The notes beneath the pieces are model-generated. The model saw nothing but the letters and a program-made list of their open reading frames with translations, did no database searches and was not told the origin of the DNA. DNA of 64,000 bases. Source: Microcoleus sp. bin38.metabat.b11b12b14.051 (lineage in GTDB: Bacteria; Cyanobacteriota; Cyanobacteriia; Cyanobacteriales; Microcoleaceae). Positions 43,241 to 52,035 of this stretch are shown here, piece by piece. Where the stretch lies: assembly GCF_013299165.1 (NCBI RefSeq), contig NZ_JAAFKD010000002.1, forward strand, positions 360,772 through 424,771, written 5' to 3'. How positions within the stretch are numbered: the first letter of the stretch is position 1; every line of letters starts with the position of its first letter. Position numbers and translations under genes: made by a program.

Positions 43241-44119
43241 TTAAAAATTAGGCAATCGGCGCGTCATTCCCATACCCATCGGCGTTTTGCGCCCGACTCC
43301 GCTGTAAAGTGCAAAATCTGCTAAAGCGTTAATTTGCTTAATAGTAGCAGGATCTATATCTCCCATAATTCGGTAACTAACCTCGCCGACACAGCCAATA
43401 AATTTACTGCGAGAATCCGTACAAACTTCTGTGCGGATATTGAAAAAACTGGGAAAAATAGCTTCTGTGAATGTAGGTTCGATCGCAATTTCGCTATACT
43501 TGTTCCAGCGATTCGCCAAACTGCCAAATACACTTTCTCTACTTGGCATCGCACTATCGTACACACCTTGCCGAAAATTCGTAGGAGTGCAGAAAGTAAA
43601 CGCAATTTGGCGATCGGTTTCCGAAGCTATCTCGAACAATTCGGCGTAACTGCAACAATTCACCCACGGCTGATGTGATTGCGGTTGGCTGACAATGTTC
43701 GTCACGTACAAATTTGTAGGGCCCAAATGCCACGGGCGATCAAAGTTGAGTTGCTGCCAAAGTTCAGTTAGCCGATCGAACAAACCGTCATCCAGCAGAG
43801 AAATGCGCCACCAAATCGGCGTATTTTCCCCAATTGCTTGCTTGTGTTCCCACTGTACAGCCTGGGTTGCGCGCGAAGCCGGAGGCAAAACTCTCTTTTG
43901 TGGCTGCGGTGTGCTGGCTTTGTAAACCTCTTTTTTGCTGACTTGGAAAGGGCTTAAAGTAAAAGCTTTTTCATTAGATTGGTCGTGCAGGTACGCGCTC
44001 AAATCTGTGTCTACAGCACTCACAAGGTTGAGAAATAAGGCGTGGAGGTGCCGTCCCGTTAAAAATTGGGATGGAATGGGTGCAACTGGCAGTAGATTTA
44101 AAATGAGGCTGTGAGGCAT
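43241..44119 (-). CDS. cas6: CRISPR-associated endoribonuclease Cas6, orphan
   Basis: Cas6 cuts CRISPR precursor RNA in the repeat. From the ATG at 44119 (MPHSLILNLLPVAPIPSQFL) the protein has 292 residues. The start matches cyanobacterial Cas6, as does GRHLHALFLNLVSAVD. The ferredoxin-like second half ends in the RAMP glycine-rich loop GVGRKTPMGMGMTRR. No CRISPR array, other cas genes or tandem direct repeats with variable spacers are in the window. The gene is divergent from the sensor kinase, with only 86 bp between. Confidence 0.9.
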   Translation of the reverse strand: MPHSLILNLLPVAPIPSQFLTGRHLHALFLNLVSAVDTDLSAYLHDQSNEKAFTLSPFQVSKKEVYKASTPQPQKRVLPPASRATQAVQWEHKQAIGENTPIWWRISLLDDGLFDRLTELWQQLNFDRPWHLGPTNLYVTNIVSQPQSHQPWVNCCSYAELFEIASETDRQIAFTFCTPTNFRQGVYDSAMPSRESVFGSLANRWNKYSEIAIEPTFTEAIFPSFFNIRTEVCTDSRSKFIGCVGEVSYRIMGDIDPATIKQINALADFALYSGVGRKTPMGMGMTRRLPNF

Positions 44120-44205
44120 TGGAAAATTATATATCGATCGCGCTCCAACTTTCTGGGAAGACAGCAAAATAGATACAGGCAGACAATACATCGCACGTCA
44201 AACCG

Positions 44206-47200
44206 ATGAACCCATTAAATCAGTCGGAATCGATGCAGCAATTGCAGTCACAATTGGCTCAACTAAAGCAGGAGAATGCACAACTGCGGTGTTCAAAAGC
44301 TCGCGATCGCCTCAACGAAGCCACAGCAACGGCTGCTAAAGCCTTACTCACCGTTGAGAACTTGGACGAAGCGGTCAATTCTGCCCTGCAAATCATCGGG
44401 GAGTGCTTAGAGACCGATCGACTGAGTGTAATCGATCATTTTGACAGCCCATCTCAACCTTTACCATGCTGGAAGCTATTGTATGAGTGGAATTCACCCC
44501 ACACCGTGTCACAAATTTCTCATCCTGAAGCAGCCCAAGGAACTTATGAGGGAATTGAGGACTGGTATGAGCGTTTGAGTCAAGGTCAAGGTATCAGTTA
44601 TCTACTAGAGAATATGCCTGAACCGTTTCGCAGCGGACAAGCAGCAATCGGTGTTAAAGCTTTACACGTTGTTCCTATCTTTGTAGAAAGTCAATTTTGG
44701 GGAATGGTGGGTTTTGATGACTGTCGGGAAGCCAAGCATCGAAGTTCGGCTGAATTGGCAATCTTGAAAACGGCAGCGGCTTGTATTGGTAGTGCAATTA
44801 GGCGCGAAAGGTTGCGCCAAGCAGCGCTACGCACACAGAAATCAGTGCTGCAAGCAGAACAGGAACGAGTCGCCCAACTGGAAGCGCAAAACCGTTTATT
44901 AGAAAATCGCGATCGCCTTTTAGAAGCTACCGCAAAAGCTGTCAACGCCTCACTAACCTTGGAAAACTTCGATGAAGCCGTGAATTCGGCTTTGCAAATT
45001 CTTGGGGAAGCCTCTGGTTGCGATCGGATTAATATTCTCGAAAACTTCCTCGATGCCACATCGAACAAGCCTGCGTATCACACCGTTATTTATGAGTGGG
45101 TAAGACAGGGTACAGTAGCGCAAATTTCTCACCTGAAATCAGGCAGTATCAGTTCCCAAGGTATAGAAGAATTTATGGAACGATACTTCGATCTGGGCGA
45201 TGGATTTGGAGGGTTGATTGATGAATGGGATGAACCGTTGCGGAGTGCGTTTAAAGCAGTTCAGGTGCAGTCAACTTACTCTACACCGATTCGAGTTAAT
45301 GGGCAGTGGTGGGGAGTATTGTGTTTTGATTACTGTCAGGAACCAATTCGCGTCAGCCGGGGGGAAGTTGCAGTTTTGAAAACAATAGCTGATTGTATTG
45401 GTAGTGCAATTAGGCGCGATCGTACCCAGAAAGCTATCTTGCAGGCAGAGCAACAACGAGTTGCGGAACTCGAAGCACAGAATCAGCGATTGGAGAAGCG
45501 CGATCGCATTCTTGAAGCCACCGCTACGGCTGCCAATGCCTTACTCATCGTCGAAAACTTGGATGAAGCCATTAATACGGCACTGCAAATTATTGGAGAA
45601 TGCTTGGAAACCGATCGACTGAGTGTAATCGAGAATTTTACGCATCCCAACGATTCATCATTTCCGTGGTGGCGGGTGCTATATGAGTGGAATTCACTCG
45701 ATACAGTGCCACAAATTTCCCATGCTGAAGTTGCTCAAGGAACTTATAAAGAAATCGAAGAGTGGTACGGTAAGTTTAGTCGAGGTGAAGGAATTAGCTA
45801 CCTACTGGAAGAGATGCCGGAACCATTTCGTAGTGGGCAAGCCGCGATCGGTGTGAAGGCACTACACATTGTGCCTATTTTTATCGAGAGACAATTTTGG
45901 GGAGTGGTGGGGCTTGATGACTGCCGAGAAGCTAAGCATCGAGATTTGGCTGAACTCACAATCTTGAAAACGGCGGCGGCTTGTATCGGCAGCGCGATCG
46001 AGCGTCAACGCACCCAGAAAGCTATCTTGCAAGCAGAACAAGAACGCGCCGCCGAATTGGAACGCATCAATGCTGAACTGCAAAGGGCGATCGCCCAACT
46101 GGCAGAATCAGAAAAACGCTACCGCACTTTGTTTGAACTCAGCAGCGAAGGAATTCACCGCGCTGCATTTGACGAACCGATTCCAGTTACGCTACCGGTT
46201 GATGAGCAAGTTGAACTTTCCTACCGCTATATGTACATCGCCGAGGCAAATGCTGCCTTTGCTGCGATGTATGGATATGACAAGCCAGAAGATGTCATCG
46301 GGTTTCGGATGACGGATGTTCACGTTGCCAACTCAGAGAAAAATAAGGCATTCATGCGCGCCCAAATTGAGGGTGGATATCGAATTCGCAATGCTGAATC
46401 CGAAGAAGTTGATCGCAACGGTAGAAAGCTCTACTTTTTGAATAATACGGTTTGCACGATCGAGGATGGCTATCTGACAGGCGGCTGGGGGACGCAAACC
46501 AATATCACCGAACTTCGAGAAGCCCAGCAAACTTTGCTGAGGGCGGAACAAGCGCGCGCCGCAGAGCTAACCAAAGCCAATGAAGCCTTAAAACAGTCGC
46601 TTGATGTGCTAGCAACAGAGCCAGATTTAGATCGGTTTTTGGGTCATGTGTTGGGGGCGATCGCCACTCAATTTCAATCACCGCTGACAGAGTATTGGTA
46701 TCATCCCGAATCCAACCATTTAGCTTTTGTGGGCTTGTCTTACTATCAAGGACAACTGTTGACACCAGAGGCTCAACCCGGACATCCCGGCACTATTGGG
46801 ATGCCGATTCCACCCGAACTGGCCAACCATGAAGATTGGCGGCATCGCCAAGACTATTCCATTTATCAGGGCATGGGAACAGACGAGGATTTTGTAGGTC
46901 AGTGGATCGCTCAACAGATGGGCATGGATGCTAGTAAGTGGTATGTCGATCGCGGTGTGACTCAGTTTCTCAATGTGCCGCTTAATCTAGGGGACAGAAC
47001 CGTTGGCGCACTGGCTGTTTATCTACCGAGCGATCGTCAGTTCACCACCCAGCAAATCGAACTCGCTCAGGCGCTGGCACATCAGGTGACGCTAGCAGTC
47101 GAACTGACCCGCCTTGCCGCAGAAAACCGTCAAGCTGCCATCCTCGAAGAGCGCAACCGCATGGCGCGAGACATTCACGATTCCCTCGCCCAATCGCTTA

Positions 47201-47751
47201 CAGGAGTAGTCATGCAACTCAACGCCGCCACCGAGTTTCTCGATCGATCGCCCGATCGCACCCAAGCCTGCATTACCCGCGCTCAGGATTTAGCCAAACA
47301 AGGGCTAGCAGAAGCGAGGCGCTCTGTTTGGCTGCTTTACTACAGCGATCGGGCTGCTTGTGGTTTGGCTGATTCCCTGACGCGATTAGTCGAGCAAATG
47401 ACCACCGGAGCTACCACACGCATCACCGTCAGCGTAGACGGCACGCCCTATTGTTTGGATGCCACCCTCAGTATGAATCTGCTCCGCATTGCCCAGGAAT
47501 CGCTCACCAACGCGCTTCGCCACGCCCAACCTCAAAATATTCATCTCGAACTCACCTACTCTTGCGAGCACATCCAACTGCGGATATGTGATGATGGCTG
47601 CGGGTTCAATCCTCAGCAGACAGAAGGGCGGGGCTTGGGTTTAGTTGGGATGAGCGATCGAGCTGGGGCGATCGGCGCACAACTCCAAATTCGTAGCAAA
47701 CTAGGAGCAGGAACTGAAACGATCGTCACAGTTGCGATCGCACCGCCATGA
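44206..47751 (+). CDS. Multi-GAF sensor histidine kinase, NarL/HisKA_3 type
   Basis: The 1181-residue protein has an N-terminal coiled coil, then three GAF-like domains (about residues 35-200, 240-400 and 430-605). The first and third are nearly identical (both contain GISYLLE-MPEPFRSGQAAI and VKALH-VPIF). A PAS domain (about 640-775) and a further GAF-like domain (about 790-960) follow. The HisKA_3 dimerisation domain has the phospho-accepting H991 in ARDIHDSLAQSLTG, and the ATPase domain ends with GRGLGLVGMSDRAGAIGA. The signals are unknown. The stop codon overlaps the start of the regulator gene by four bases, so both are co-translated. Confidence 0.92.
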   Translation: MNPLNQSESMQQLQSQLAQLKQENAQLRCSKARDRLNEATATAAKALLTVENLDEAVNSALQIIGECLETDRLSVIDHFDSPSQPLPCWKLLYEWNSPHTVSQISHPEAAQGTYEGIEDWYERLSQGQGISYLLENMPEPFRSGQAAIGVKALHVVPIFVESQFWGMVGFDDCREAKHRSSAELAILKTAAACIGSAIRRERLRQAALRTQKSVLQAEQERVAQLEAQNRLLENRDRLLEATAKAVNASLTLENFDEAVNSALQILGEASGCDRINILENFLDATSNKPAYHTVIYEWVRQGTVAQISHLKSGSISSQGIEEFMERYFDLGDGFGGLIDEWDEPLRSAFKAVQVQSTYSTPIRVNGQWWGVLCFDYCQEPIRVSRGEVAVLKTIADCIGSAIRRDRTQKAILQAEQQRVAELEAQNQRLEKRDRILEATATAANALLIVENLDEAINTALQIIGECLETDRLSVIENFTHPNDSSFPWWRVLYEWNSLDTVPQISHAEVAQGTYKEIEEWYGKFSRGEGISYLLEEMPEPFRSGQAAIGVKALHIVPIFIERQFWGVVGLDDCREAKHRDLAELTILKTAAACIGSAIERQRTQKAILQAEQERAAELERINAELQRAIAQLAESEKRYRTLFELSSEGIHRAAFDEPIPVTLPVDEQVELSYRYMYIAEANAAFAAMYGYDKPEDVIGFRMTDVHVANSEKNKAFMRAQIEGGYRIRNAESEEVDRNGRKLYFLNNTVCTIEDGYLTGGWGTQTNITELREAQQTLLRAEQARAAELTKANEALKQSLDVLATEPDLDRFLGHVLGAIATQFQSPLTEYWYHPESNHLAFVGLSYYQGQLLTPEAQPGHPGTIGMPIPPELANHEDWRHRQDYSIYQGMGTDEDFVGQWIAQQMGMDASKWYVDRGVTQFLNVPLNLGDRTVGALAVYLPSDRQFTTQQIELAQALAHQVTLAVELTRLAAENRQAAILEERNRMARDIHDSLAQSLTGVVMQLNAATEFLDRSPDRTQACITRAQDLAKQGLAEARRSVWLLYYSDRAACGLADSLTRLVEQMTTGATTRITVSVDGTPYCLDATLSMNLLRIAQESLTNALRHAQPQNIHLELTYSCEHIQLRICDDGCGFNPQQTEGRGLGLVGMSDRAGAIGAQLQIRSKLGAGTETIVTVAIAPP

Positions 47752-48374
47752 CTAACACTCCCCTGCGTATCTTACTTGCCGACGATCACCCGATTTTGCG
47801 GGAAGGCTTGGCGTTAATTTTGGACAACCAAACCGATATGACTGTTGTGGGAGAAGCCAGCAACGGAAGAGAAGCCGTCGAGGTTTTTCGCCAACTGCAA
47901 CCCGACGTAACGCTGATGGATTTGCGAATGCCAGAAATGGGCGGCGTAGAAGCGATCGTCGCAATTCGCACCGAATTTTCCACCGCTTGTATTATCTTGC
48001 TTACCACCTATGACGGAGATGAAGACATCTACCGGGGACTGCGGGCTGGTGCCAAGTCTTACCTGCTCAAAGATGCCTCTACGCAAGAGATTCTCAGCGC
48101 AATTCGCCAGGTTTGTACGGGCAAAAATCACATTTCTCCGGCTGTCGGTGCGAGGCTGGCGGAACGCGCTCAGATGCCTGAATTGACCGATCGCGAACGC
48201 GAAGTATTGCAGCAGATGGCGAAGGGCCAAAGCAATCTGGAAATCGGCCTCACCCTCAGAATTGCCGAGAGTACGGTAAAAACTCATGTCAACAGCATTT
48301 TGAGCAAACTCGGTGTGGGCGATCGAACTCAAGCTGCGATCGTGGCTCTCAAACGCGGTATTGCTAAGCTGTAG
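47748..48374 (+). CDS. NarL/FixJ-type response regulator
   Basis: The 208-residue protein has a receiver domain (LLADDHPILREG, phospho-accepting D58 in VTLMDLRMPE, LLTTYDGDE, SYLLKDAS) and a LuxR-type helix-turn-helix output (LTDREREVLQQMAKGQSNLE, VKTHVNSILSKLGVGDRTQA). It is the cognate regulator of the kinase directly upstream, with an ATGA overlap. It likely controls nearby genes; the stress-related genes 0.5 kb downstream are plausible targets, but this is inference. Confidence 0.93.
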   Translation: MTNTPLRILLADDHPILREGLALILDNQTDMTVVGEASNGREAVEVFRQLQPDVTLMDLRMPEMGGVEAIVAIRTEFSTACIILLTTYDGDEDIYRGLRAGAKSYLLKDASTQEILSAIRQVCTGKNHISPAVGARLAERAQMPELTDREREVLQQMAKGQSNLEIGLTLRIAESTVKTHVNSILSKLGVGDRTQAAIVALKRGIAKL

Positions 48375-48632
48375 GCGAGTCCTTCTGTGGTTGAATAATT
48401 CCGTAGTTACCGGATTTGAGCTAAATAGTTTTTATTCGGTCGCGTAATTGTGTACGTTCGTACACGAAAAAATTAGCGAAATTCATTAAGGGTTTTTTTC
48501 CGAAGATGAACGGCCAATAACTCGCGATCGGATTGAACCGCGTGTAGCGATTGCTCCCGATTAATCGCGATCGACTAGAACAAGTCCGTCGCCAAATGCT
48601 GAAAGCTGCAACACCGGGTTTTTCTGCGATCT

Positions 48633-48773
48633 CAAATAAAATTTGTTCTCGATTCTAACGTACTCGTGAGTGCAGCACTGTTTAAAGGCTCGATCGCGCG
48701 GCAAGCTTTCAACAAAGCAACCGCAGACGGGCAAAACGCAATTTTGAGTAGCAAAACAACCAAAATTGAATAG
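48633..48773 (+). pseudogene. N-terminal remnant of a PIN-domain (VapC-like) toxin
   Basis: An open stretch reads IKFVLDSNVLVSAALFKGSI, the typical beginning of PIN-family toxins (a hydrophobic strand, the acidic D-S-N and VSA), then ARQAFNKATADGQ and SSKTTKIE before a stop. Full-length PIN proteins have about 140 residues; only about 45 remain, without the later acidic active-site residues. There is no start codon and no antitoxin recognisable, so the gene is dead. Confidence 0.55.
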
Positions 48774-48810
48774 TTAAATCAACGATTCGGAGCGATCGCA
48801 GCAGCTTACT

Positions 48811-48847
48811 CAATCTAAAGGTGGAGCCACACTAGACCTTTAGATTG
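48811..48847. other. Perfect 12-bp-arm hairpin ahead of the DsbA-like gene
   Basis: CAATCTAAAGGT (48811-48822) and ACCTTTAGATTG (48836-48847) are perfect complements around a 13-base loop. It sits 80 bp before the start of the DsbA-like gene. It may be an operator, an mRNA leader structure, or a leftover insertion. Confidence 0.55.
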
Positions 48848-48926
48848 ACTTAAAACAAACCTTTGCTCCGATTGCAAAAGTAGGAACATCGGCGAAACTT
48901 AGTTTCATACCGCTCAAAAGAACACC

Positions 48927-49460
48927 GTGAGTGTCCTAGTTATTCCTGTCAGCAGTCGCGATCGCATTCAAGGATTAGATGTTGCCGCTATTACCCTAGT
49001 GGAATACGGCGACTATCAATGTCCTAAATGTGCAGAAGCCCACGACATTGTACAACACCTCCAGCAGCATTTTGGAGAACAAGTTTGTTTTGTCTTCCGG
49101 CACTTTCCCCGAAATCACTTGCATCCCCAAGCGCAACAGGCGGCGGAAGCTGCTGAAGCGGCTGCTAGACAAGGAAAATTTTGGCAAATGCACGATTATT
49201 TGTTCCACCACCAACACGCCCTTGGTAATGGCTACTTGGCTGAGTATGCAGATGCTTTGGGACTCGATGTGATGCAGTTCCTGCGCGACATGGCGGCACA
49301 CATTTATGCCGATCGAGTGCGGGAGGACTTGGCCAGCGGTATCCACAGCGGCGTCTGTCAAACACCGACTTTTTTTATCAATTGTCTGCGCTATGACGGC
49401 GCGTGCGATCGCCAAACCCTGACAGCGACGCTCAAACAACAATTAGAGGTAAATCCATGA
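48927..49460 (+). CDS. DsbA-family thioredoxin-fold protein
   Basis: The 177-residue protein starts at a GTG (48927); upstream in-frame sequence has a TAG within nine codons and no ATG. It has the thioredoxin-fold redox motif YQCPKCAEAH (C32-P-K-C35) after VEYGDY, and the DsbA-like cis-proline region VCQTPTFFINCLRYDG. HFPRNHLHPQAQQAAEAAEA is typical of the DsbA/FrnE-related cytoplasmic proteins. No signal peptide is present. The end overlaps the Dps start by four bases. Confidence 0.88.
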   Translation: MSVLVIPVSSRDRIQGLDVAAITLVEYGDYQCPKCAEAHDIVQHLQQHFGEQVCFVFRHFPRNHLHPQAQQAAEAAEAAARQGKFWQMHDYLFHHQHALGNGYLAEYADALGLDVMQFLRDMAAHIYADRVREDLASGIHSGVCQTPTFFINCLRYDGACDRQTLTATLKQQLEVNP

Positions 49461-50014
49461 CTGCTAACCAACCGCTTTATGCAACTCGCATCGATTTAGC
49501 TGCACCAATTCGCGATCGGGCGATCGGCCTACTCAACCAAACTCTCGCATCCACGATCGACCTCAAAACTCAAGTCAAACAAGCACATTGGAACGTCAAA
49601 GGCAAGGACTTCTATCAACTTCATTTGCTGTTTGATGAAATTGCCTCCCAAGTTGAAGAATTTACCGATCTGGTAGCGGAACGAATTACCACACTGGGAG
49701 GCTACGCCCTCGGAACCGCCATAATTTCGGCACAACAGTCAGAACTGTCAGAGTATCCGTTTGATATCGCAGATGGCACGGATCATATCATCGCTTTAGC
49801 CGATCGCTTGGCGATTTATGGCAAATCAGTCCGATTTTGCATCGAACAAACTTCCGTTTTGGGAGATGCCGATACGGCAGATTTGTACACGGAAATTTCG
49901 CGGGCGATCGACAAGCGTTTGTGGTTCCTAGAATCCCATTTACATTCACCAGCAGCCAGTGTAACAGAACAGTCAAAAAAACCTCAGCCTGTTGCCGCAG
50001 GAGCAATCAAGTAA
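49457..50014 (+). CDS. dps: Dps-type DNA-protecting ferritin
   Basis: The protein starts at the ATG at 49457, giving 185 residues; the upstream ORF start lies within the DsbA gene. The Dps ferroxidase ligands fit exactly: H44 in KQAHWNVKGK, H56 and D60 in LHLLFDEI, D71 and E75 in TDLVAER. Dps forms dodecamers that oxidise Fe2+ with H2O2 and store it, protecting DNA. The C-terminus is extended (about 20 residues, SVTEQSKKPQPVAAGAIK). The gene is translationally coupled to the DsbA-like gene. Confidence 0.93.
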   Translation: MTANQPLYATRIDLAAPIRDRAIGLLNQTLASTIDLKTQVKQAHWNVKGKDFYQLHLLFDEIASQVEEFTDLVAERITTLGGYALGTAIISAQQSELSEYPFDIADGTDHIIALADRLAIYGKSVRFCIEQTSVLGDADTADLYTEISRAIDKRLWFLESHLHSPAASVTEQSKKPQPVAAGAIK

Positions 50015-50218
50015 TTCGCTAAAGAATCAGCGGAAATTCCTATAATTGTGGGAGTTTCTTGAGCCAATCTGTAAGGTGCTTCTTTAGTAATCTTTAAATT
50101 GAATTTATGATTTATAGGGAAGCACCAGCTCGATTTATTTTTCATAAACCTGGGAAATAGTGTTACTATTTCGTCTAAGTTAAGGTTCACCAAAACTATC
50201 TATCAAAGGAGAGGAATT

Positions 50219-50596
50219 ATGACAATTGTTCGCGGTAACAACGCTGATAAATTTGAAGTACCAGGAGTCGTTGTAACGAAAATAGCAGCCCCTAGCACAG
50301 GTGCAAGTGAAGTTCTGATGTTTCATGCAGAACTCGAACCGGGCGCACTCAATCCAACTCATGTGCACGATCACGAAGAGATTGTGTACTGCATGGCTGG
50401 AACGATGAAGGGAACGATCGGGGATCAAGAAGTAGAACTTCAAGCAGGCGACACGATGATTGTTCCTCCCCATGTTTATCACAATCTCGTGAATCATGGC
50501 GAGGATCAGCTAGAAGTAATTTGTGCTATGCCTGCTGGAACTCAGAATTGGGATGACCAAAATCAACCGATGTCTCCGCCACCCTGGACGCTTTGA
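50219..50596 (+). CDS. Small cupin-domain protein
   Basis: The 125-residue protein is a single cupin. Metal ligands lie in cupin motif 1, THVHDHEEIVYCMAGTMKG (H-x-H and E), and motif 2, PPHVYHNLVNHGEDQLEVIC (His). It starts at the ATG at 50219, preceded by AAGGAGAGGA. The substrate is unknown; small cupins of this type include dioxygenases, isomerases and sensors. Its place in a run of redox and stress genes suggests a detoxifying enzyme or sensor, which is inference. Confidence 0.88.
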   Translation: MTIVRGNNADKFEVPGVVVTKIAAPSTGASEVLMFHAELEPGALNPTHVHDHEEIVYCMAGTMKGTIGDQEVELQAGDTMIVPPHVYHNLVNHGEDQLEVICAMPAGTQNWDDQNQPMSPPPWTL

Positions 50597-50691
50597 GTTG
50601 CTTGAGCAACGCTGCTCTGATTGCAGGGCAGCGATCGCGAATCTATAGAGATATCTACCTCCGAAAACGACGCTGAAACGGGAGTCAAACA

Positions 50692-50871
50692 ATGAGTTTT
50701 CTTCAAGATGCAGGAAAAGCTTTAATGTGCGGCTGGATTATTGGAATCGCATTTAGTATACTAAAACTCCCTGCTCCTGTTCCACCAGTTCTGGGATTAA
50801 TTGGAGCAGTTGGAATTATATTCGGCGGATACTGCTATCGATTGTTGGGGAGTTTGCTTCTCAAGCAGTAA
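50692..50871 (+). CDS. XapX domain small membrane protein
   Basis: This 59-residue protein starts at the ATG at 50692 (MSFLQDAGKALMCGWIIGIA) with GGGAGT upstream. It has two hydrophobic helices joined by the PAPVPPVLGLIGAVGIIFGG turn, the hallmark of the XapX/DUF1427 family. Such proteins often occur beside isochorismatase-like hydrolases, as is the case here (next gene 108 bp downstream). Their function is unknown. The gene is too short for many gene finders. Confidence 0.8.
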   Translation: MSFLQDAGKALMCGWIIGIAFSILKLPAPVPPVLGLIGAVGIIFGGYCYRLLGSLLLKQ

Positions 50872-50979
50872 AACCTGCATCGCAAGCACAATCACAATGT
50901 TCCCTTTACACAATTGTAGATTCATCGCCCGCGCCAATTTCACAATACATTCACAAATTCACACCAAATAACGATCGCC

Positions 50980-51639
50980 ATGACTACAAACAATGTTTTT
51001 TTCGAGCAACTCACGCCTGATAATGCTGCCATGTTGCTGATTGACCATCAAGTGGGCACTATGCTGTTGGGCATTACCGATATCGATCCAGTAAATTTGA
51101 AAAACAACGCTCTCTACTTAGCTGATGTTGCGAAATTATTCAACCTACCAACTCTTTTAACTACCAGCAATCCCAATGGCCCTAACGGCCCTCTGTTTCC
51201 CGAACTACTTCAGGCGCTGCCAAATGTTCCGATCGTCGATCGCGTCATCATTAACGCTTGGAACGATCGAGCTTTTGTCAAAGCTGTAGAGCAAACAGCT
51301 CGCCCAAAGCTAATTATGGCAGGTGTTACCACCGATGTTTGTTTGGCATTTCCAGCGATTTCTGCCGTTGGTGCAGGGTATGATGTTTATGCGGTAATTG
51401 ACGCATCCGGCACGTGGAATACCACCACGCAAAACGCTGCTGTGGCTCGGATGACTCAAGCTGGTGTCAAGTGCGTCAACACGATCGCGATTGCTGCCGA
51501 GTTGCAAAAAGATTGGACGTTACCAACGGCACAGGGCATGGGTGCAATTTTTGCCGAACGCTTACCAAACTTCGGTTTTGTGATGGCAGGGCTGGAACAT
51601 ACGGCAAAACAAAGCAGCAAAGTTCCGTTGAGTTTGTAG
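50980..51639 (+). CDS. Isochorismatase-family (YcaC-like) hydrolase
   Basis: The 219-residue protein has the isochorismatase fold: ML-LIDHQVGTMLLGI with the catalytic D22, and LIMAGVTTDVCLAFPAISAV with the nucleophilic C121. INAWNDRAFVKAVEQT between them is typical for the YcaC branch. YcaC-type enzymes hydrolyse unidentified amides or imines. It follows the XapX gene, a frequently seen pair. The tail (NFGFVMAGLEHTAKQ) is complete. Confidence 0.9.
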   Translation: MTTNNVFFEQLTPDNAAMLLIDHQVGTMLLGITDIDPVNLKNNALYLADVAKLFNLPTLLTTSNPNGPNGPLFPELLQALPNVPIVDRVIINAWNDRAFVKAVEQTARPKLIMAGVTTDVCLAFPAISAVGAGYDVYAVIDASGTWNTTTQNAAVARMTQAGVKCVNTIAIAAELQKDWTLPTAQGMGAIFAERLPNFGFVMAGLEHTAKQSSKVPLSL

Positions 51640-52035
51640 TGAGAGCGATCGGGCTGTAAAGCGGTTGACCATCTTTCAAAGATGCCTGCTATCATGCTCT
51701 TAATTAAAATAAAAATTGCCATGTAAAATCATAGTTTTCTGCTGTTTGCCCGGTTCTCGCTTCCGATCGTCTACGATCGCTCCAATGCCATACTTCGACA
51801 AAATTTGATTGAGCTACAGCAAGTGATTGTGGCTTTGTTCAACAACCCACACTTGGTACAAGCAGGTTCCAGATCCACTATACTATTTGCGTAAGATATT
51901 CGTCGGCATCCCGACATCCTACCTGTAGCCCGGATGGACAGGCGGATTGGTTGGTTTCGCCTACACCATACTTGTGCCCAAGCTGGTTGGTGCAGGAGAT
52001 GTGACTGTTTTAACTCATTTCTGGAAGAGGTTTTT
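51640..52035. other. Intergenic region before the SDR gene
   Basis: No gene could be recognised. A frame from 51880 to 52038 is open except for one TAG and encodes a hydrophobic stretch (GGLVGFAYTILVPKLVGAG). It might be the tail of a lost membrane-protein gene, but no homologue comes to mind. Many small antisense ORFs here reflect the SDR gene. Confidence 0.4.

Larger units (their letters stand above)
48375..48926. other. Intergenic region with a PIN-domain remnant and a hairpin
   Basis: This 550-bp gap has the broken PIN gene at 48633-48773 and the hairpin at 48811-48847. Otherwise it contains GTACGTTCGTACAC near 48451 and several CGATCG sites, with no intact gene. The regulated promoter of the following operon should lie here. 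Confidence 0.55.

Noticed and set aside
47814..48332. Minus-strand ORF of 172 residues
   Set aside because: Antisense shadow of the NarL-type regulator with no sensible protein motifs.
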